Part shown: one piece after another, positions 63,141-64,000 of the stretch
Numbering within the stretch: position 1 is the first letter of the stretch
How the letters are laid out: the number at the start of each line of letters is the position of its first letter
Assembly (NCBI RefSeq): GCF_900187645.1
Contig: NZ_FYEE01000004.1
Coordinates: 1 to 64,000, forward strand
From: Pseudomonas sp. Irchel 3E20
GTDB lineage: Bacteria > Pseudomonadota > Gammaproteobacteria > Pseudomonadales > Pseudomonadaceae
Length of the DNA: 64,000 nucleotides
Reading direction: 5' to 3'
Translations under genes and position numbers: made by a program
Notes under the pieces: generated by a model
Told to the model about the DNA's origin: nothing
Seen by the model: the letters and a program-made list of their open reading frames with translations, nothing else
Databases searched by the model: none

Positions 63141-63986
63141 TTAGTTGCCCAGGGCCGCGCGGATTTCCTCGGCGCTTGGCTCAGCCAGGTTGTAGCGCTC
63201 GAGCAGGGAGCCATAGCTGCCGTCTTCGCGCAGCTTGCCCAGGGCACCGCTCAGCTCATCGAGCAGCGGTTGGTTGCCCTTGCGCACGGCCAGGCCGATT
63301 ACCACCGGGTAAATCAGTTCGGTGGAGCTGATGACCGTCTTGCCCTGGAGTTTTTGCGCGGTGATCTTCGCCACCGCGGCGTCTTCCATCTGCACGTCCA
63401 CGGCCTGGGCCAACAGGGCCTGCGCCGCTTCCGGCGAGGTAGGGAACTCGCGGGACTGGATCGCCGGTTTGCCCGCCGCCAGGCAATGCTCGGCCGAGAC
63501 TTTGTTCAGCTTGGGTACCCAGGACGCGCCCTTGATCGAGCCCACGCGCTTGCCACACAGGTCCTCAGGTGTGCGCGGCTGGAAATCGCCATTGCTGCGC
63601 ACCATCAGCGACGAGCCGGTTTTCAGGTAGCTGAGGAAATCCACCTGGCGAGCGCGCTCGGGGGTGACGTACAGCGCCGAGGCCACCACGTCGAACCGCT
63701 GGGCGTTCACGCCCAACACCAGGTTGGCGAAACGGGTGTCGAGAAAGCGCGGCGCCACCCCCAGTTGCTTGCCCATGAGCTGCATGAACTCGGGGTCGAA
63801 ACCGGCGGCTTGCTTGTTGTCCAGGTAGGTGTAGGGCGGGTAGGTGAGGTCCGAACCAATGGACAGTTCACCGGCCTTGAGTGCGCCCTTGACCTCGGCG
63901 CCGGCCACCAGCGGCGTCACACAGGCCAGGGCGATGGCCAATGCCAGATTGCGCGTGGAGTTCTTGCCCGTCAGACCTTTTTGCAT
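63141..63986 (-). CDS. Amino-acid-type periplasmic binding protein
   Basis: 281 aa. Signal peptide (LALAIALACVTPLVAGAE), then a type 3 solute-binding domain: ELSIGSDLTYPPYTYLDNKQ, AAGFDPEFMQLMGKQLG, ALYVTPERARQVDFLSYLKT, SLMVRSNGDF, LREDGSYGSLLERYNL. The TYPPYTYLD opening and an ERARQVDF loop place it among polar-amino-acid or amine binders. First visible gene of the ABC-GntR-DUF1989 unit; its promoter lies beyond the right edge or in the last bases. Confidence 0.9.
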   Translation of the reverse strand: MQKGLTGKNSTRNLALAIALACVTPLVAGAEVKGALKAGELSIGSDLTYPPYTYLDNKQAAGFDPEFMQLMGKQLGVAPRFLDTRFANLVLGVNAQRFDVVASALYVTPERARQVDFLSYLKTGSSLMVRSNGDFQPRTPEDLCGKRVGSIKGASWVPKLNKVSAEHCLAAGKPAIQSREFPTSPEAAQALLAQAVDVQMEDAAVAKITAQKLQGKTVISSTELIYPVVIGLAVRKGNQPLLDELSGALGKLREDGSYGSLLERYNLAEPSAEEIRAALGN

Positions 63987-64000
63987 GTTCGTATCCTCGG

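Overview
The window is GC-rich chromosomal DNA of a fluorescent-group Pseudomonas. I infer this from a complete fapABCDEF amyloid operon, a gene order that matches the P. aeruginosa phdA-pdtB-exbB2-exbD2 neighbourhood (PA0691 to PA0701, from memory), several families of Pseudomonas REP/REPIN repeats, and protein sequences typical of the genus. No rRNA, tRNA, CRISPR array, prophage or complete insertion sequence was seen. Genes are dense, with many ATGA-type overlaps.

Layout. (1) 1-10.5 kb, plus strand: a two-partner-secretion cluster (PhdA-like protein, TpsB/PdtB transporter, an ExbB with a large DUF2341/LamG periplasmic head, ExbD, TonB, porin, coiled-coil protein, YbjN-like protein, parvulin isomerase, LysR regulator). 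The TpsA substrate is absent and should lie to the left. (2) 10.7-17.7 kb: fapA-F on the minus strand, with a convergent sigma-54 activator gene beyond fapF. fapA has a GG-N10-GC (-24/-12) promoter preceded by three copies of a repeated motif. (3) 18-27 kb: nicotinamide riboside uptake and kinase pair, a chemoreceptor, uppP, azoR with a divergent LysR gene, a hydrolase and an MFS transporter. (4) 27.1-34.1 kb: an organosulfur module resembling a DszABC (4S) set: three DszB-like proteins without signal peptides, an SsuD/DszA-like flavin monooxygenase, an SfnB/DszC-like monooxygenase and a class II aldolase. All three transcription units carry a -24/-12 promoter, and two palindromes lie between the divergent pair. 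(5) 34.4-39.8 kb: an RsbR-RsbS-RsbT stressosome joined to a PP2C phosphatase, a soluble histidine kinase and a hybrid kinase. (6) 40-55 kb: TerC, NUDIX, LLM oxidoreductase, two glutathione transferases, regulators, SleB hydrolase, LysE exporter, LTA-synthase-like enzyme, DMT transporter with divergent MocR, and an rRNA-type methyltransferase. (7) 55-58.3 kb: a cobalamin riboswitch leading a damaged B12 importer operon: the binding protein is intact, the permease is cut after about 58 codons, and an OprD-family porin follows directly. (8) 58.3-64 kb: acyltransferase-like membrane protein, DUF1989 protein, GntR regulator and an amino-acid-type ABC importer with fused permease and ATPase.

The most promising material for follow-up is the DszABC-like sulfur module with its divergent sigma-54 control region, the repeated candidate enhancer upstream of fapA, the stressosome/two-component hybrid, and the riboswitch-led operon that now ends in a porin gene. 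Functional names rest on reading motifs and on memory of families. No database search was run.
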